From positions 1-64,000 of the forward strand of contig UCMT01000036.1 of NCBI GenBank assembly GCA_900473795.1: a stretch of 64,000 nucleotides of DNA. Direction: 5' to 3'. Numbering within the stretch: position 1 is the stretch's first letter; every line of letters begins with the position of its first letter. The notes beneath the pieces are model-generated. The model saw nothing but the letters and a program-made list of their open reading frames with translations. It had not been told where the DNA came from and ran no database searches. This stretch comes from Hyphomicrobiales bacterium. GTDB taxonomy: Bacteria; Pseudomonadota; Alphaproteobacteria; Rhizobiales; Rhizobiaceae. This document shows, piece after piece, positions 62,211 to 64,000 of this stretch. The position numbers and the translations under genes were made by a program.

Positions 62211-63632
62211 GTGCACGATGTGGTTATAGTCGGAGGTGGAAACGCAGCGCTCTGCGCGGCTCTCATGGCTCGAGAAACGGGTGCTTCCGTGCTCATCCTC
62301 GAAGCATCGCCCAAGGAGTGGCGCGGCGGCAATTCGCAACATACGCGCAATTTGCGCTGCATGCATGATGCGCCGCAAGATGTCCTGACCGAAGCCTATC
62401 CCGAGGAGGAATTTTGGCAGGATCTACTGAAGGTCACTGGCGGCGAGACCAATGAGAAGCTCGCACGCCTCGTCATCCGGGCATCCTCCAACTGTCGCGA
62501 TTGGATGCGCCGACACGGCGTTCGGTTCCAGCCGCCTCTCTCCGGCGCGCTTCACGTCGCGCGGACCAACGCGTTCTTCATGGGGGGAGGCAAAGCCCTC
62601 GTGAACGCCTACTACCGGAGTGCGATCGCCCTCGGCGTCGAGGTGCGGTACGACACGCCGGTGGCCGAGGTCGAGATGGATGGCGACAAATTCGAAGCGG
62701 TGGTGACCGAGGGCGGCGAAAGGATTCCGGGCAAGGCCTGCGTTCTCGCAGCCGGCGGCTTCGAATCCAATCGTGAATGGCTACGCGAGGCCTGGGGACG
62801 CAACGACGAAGGGGAATGGCCTGCGGACAACTTCCTGATCCGGGGGACGCGGTTCAACCAAGGCGTCCTCCTGAAATACATGATGAGGGCTGGCGCGGAC
62901 ACGATTGGAGATCCCACCCAAGGGCATTGCGTCGCGATCGATGCTCGCTCCCCACTTTACGACGGCGGGATATGCACGCGCATCGACTGCGTGTCCCTTG
63001 GCGTCGTGGTCAACCGCCTTGGCGAGCGATTTTATGACGAGGGGGAAGACTTTTGGCCGAAACGCTATGCCATCTGGGGACGCCTGGTGGCCCAGCAGCC
63101 CGGTCAGATCGCTTATTCGATCATCGACAGAACGGTGGTCGGCAGATTCATGCCGCCGGTCTTCCCCGGAGTGACGGCGAACAGCTTGCCGGAACTGGCT
63201 GCGAAGCTGAATGTGCCCGTCGAGACGTTCGTGCGTTCGCTTGATAGCTACAACGCGGCATGCCGGCCAGGAGCCTTCGATCATACGATCCTCGACGACT
63301 GCCGAACCGAGGGCCTGGAACCGCCGAAAACCCATTGGGCTAGGCCGATCGAGACGCCACCCTTCTACGGATACGCCCTACGGCCTGGCATCACATTCAC
63401 GTACCTGTCCTTGAAGGTCGACGACACGGCGGCAGTTCGCTTCGCGGACCAGCCAAGCCCGAACCTTTTCGTGGCCGGCGAAATGATGGCCGGGAACGTC
63501 CTCGGCAAAGGATATACAGCCGGCGTCGGCATGAGCATCGGAACAGCCTTCGGGAGGATCGCCGGCACACGCGCCGCCGCAGCCGCCATGGGCAGAACTG
63601 TCCCCAGGAGCAATATTGATGGCCGCCATTGA
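62211..63632 (+). CDS. tcuA: FAD-dependent tricarballylate dehydrogenase TcuA
   Basis: A 473-residue flavoprotein. It opens [50 protein letters not shown], the TcuA version of the FAD motif with the conserved R-GGNS-H-TRN segment. [26 protein letters not shown], the catalytic-region histidines/arginines around [10 protein letters not shown] and the C-terminal [30 protein letters not shown] follow. In Salmonella TcuA oxidises tricarballylate to cis-aconitate, with TcuB reoxidising its FAD. The GTG start has GGGGAG upstream. Its stop overlaps the start of tcuB by 14 bases. Confidence 0.9.
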   Translation: MHDVVIVGGGNAALCAALMARETGASVLILEASPKEWRGGNSQHTRNLRCMHDAPQDVLTEAYPEEEFWQDLLKVTGGETNEKLARLVIRASSNCRDWMRRHGVRFQPPLSGALHVARTNAFFMGGGKALVNAYYRSAIALGVEVRYDTPVAEVEMDGDKFEAVVTEGGERIPGKACVLAAGGFESNREWLREAWGRNDEGEWPADNFLIRGTRFNQGVLLKYMMRAGADTIGDPTQGHCVAIDARSPLYDGGICTRIDCVSLGVVVNRLGERFYDEGEDFWPKRYAIWGRLVAQQPGQIAYSIIDRTVVGRFMPPVFPGVTANSLPELAAKLNVPVETFVRSLDSYNAACRPGAFDHTILDDCRTEGLEPPKTHWARPIETPPFYGYALRPGITFTYLSLKVDDTAAVRFADQPSPNLFVAGEMMAGNVLGKGYTAGVGMSIGTAFGRIAGTRAAAAAMGRTVPRSNIDGRH

Positions 63633-64000
63633 AAACCTGCTGGACTTGGCCAGCACGGCTGAACGCGAACTGGACCGCAACGCGGCCGAGGTCGATCGCA
63701 TCCTCCACATTTGCAATGCCTGCCGCTACTGCGAGAGCTTCTGCGCGGTTTTCCCCGCGATGACGCGCCGGCTGGACTTCAGCGTTGCCGACTCGCACTA
63801 CCTCGCCAATCTCTGCCATAATTGCTCCGCGTGCCTCTATGCCTGCCAGTATGCGCCGCCGCACGAGTTCGGGGTGAACCTTCCCAGGACGCTGGCGCAG
63901 GTCAGAAAAGACACCTATATCGAGTACGCGTTTCCGAAAGCGTTCGGGGAGCTGTATCGTCGAAACGGTCTAACAGTCGCGATTGCTGTCAGTCTCGGCA
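63619..64000 (+). CDS. tcuB: Tricarballylate utilisation protein TcuB, start only
   Basis: The window ends after 127 codons. The visible part has [21 protein letters not shown] and [24 protein letters not shown], the two Cys-rich clusters that bind iron-sulfur centres in TcuB/CitB. The family then has several haem-bearing membrane segments, which would lie beyond the window. TcuB takes electrons from TcuA and passes them to the respiratory chain. AGGAG ends 8 bases before the ATG, and the gene overlaps tcuA by 14 bases, so they are translationally coupled. Confidence 0.9.
   Translation, partial: MAAIENLLDLASTAERELDRNAAEVDRILHICNACRYCESFCAVFPAMTRRLDFSVADSHYLANLCHNCSACLYACQYAPPHEFGVNLPRTLAQVRKDTYIEYAFPKAFGELYRRNGLTVAIAVSLG

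Overview
The window looks like an accessory, catabolic stretch of an alphaproteobacterial genome, most likely Rhizobiales (Rhizobium, Ensifer or Mesorhizobium type). Pointers are a DUF982 protein (a rhizobial hallmark), a rhizobial Crp/Fnr regulator, a KGG-repeat stress protein, acetoacetyl-CoA synthetase, the high GC content and the abundance of LysR, SDR and sugar-type ABC genes. No rRNA, tRNA, CRISPR array, phage genes or intact insertion sequence was seen. Genus assignment is inference.

Left part (1-15.4 kb): small regulatory and stress genes, sparsely packed. A TetR gene diverges from NIPSNAP and DUF1330 genes across a 46-bp palindromic operator. Then come a Crp/Fnr regulator, DUF982, a single-domain response regulator ending on a perfect hairpin, a KGG protein, three SDRs, a PA14-containing GH3 beta-glucosidase, a lipocalin-like secreted protein, and an MFS/LysR divergent pair. 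A cyclophilin-like gene and the MFS gene carry single-base frameshifts.

First catabolic locus (15.8-31.8 kb): two convergent transcription units. The plus unit encodes a XylF-type binding protein, an HSL-type alpha/beta hydrolase, a cupin, a GMC flavoprotein and an isocitrate lyase/PEP mutase-family enzyme. The minus unit encodes the matching XylG/XylH-type ATPase and permease, MmgE/PrpD, SDR, carboxymuconolactone decarboxylase-like protein and ALDH. It looks like an import-plus-degradation module whose substrate cannot be read from sequence. An SDR pseudogene and an MFS_3 exporter follow.

Middle (32-38.8 kb): LysR, a Baeyer-Villiger-type flavin monooxygenase with an NAD-dependent epimerase, then acetoacetyl-CoA synthetase with conspicuously different codon use.

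Second catabolic locus (39.3-64 kb): a minus operon (TPP-dependent enzyme, NDP-forming acyl-CoA synthetase, ALDH, MmgE/PrpD, CitE-like lyase) diverges from a KstD-like flavoprotein plus SDR. Further SDRs, an IclR regulator, ALDH, SDR, SMP-30 lactonase, LysR, SDR, ALDH, LysR and tcuA-tcuB (tricarballylate oxidation, truncated by the window end) follow. A shared sequence, approximately ATAACnnnCGTTTATAAC, occurs in five promoter regions here, including upstream of the IclR gene. It suggests one regulon covering the second locus. This is the most interesting signal in the window. The ALDH/SDR pairs of the two loci are close paralogues, and a GMC remnant sits beside the second pair, so part of the second locus appears derived from a cluster like the first.
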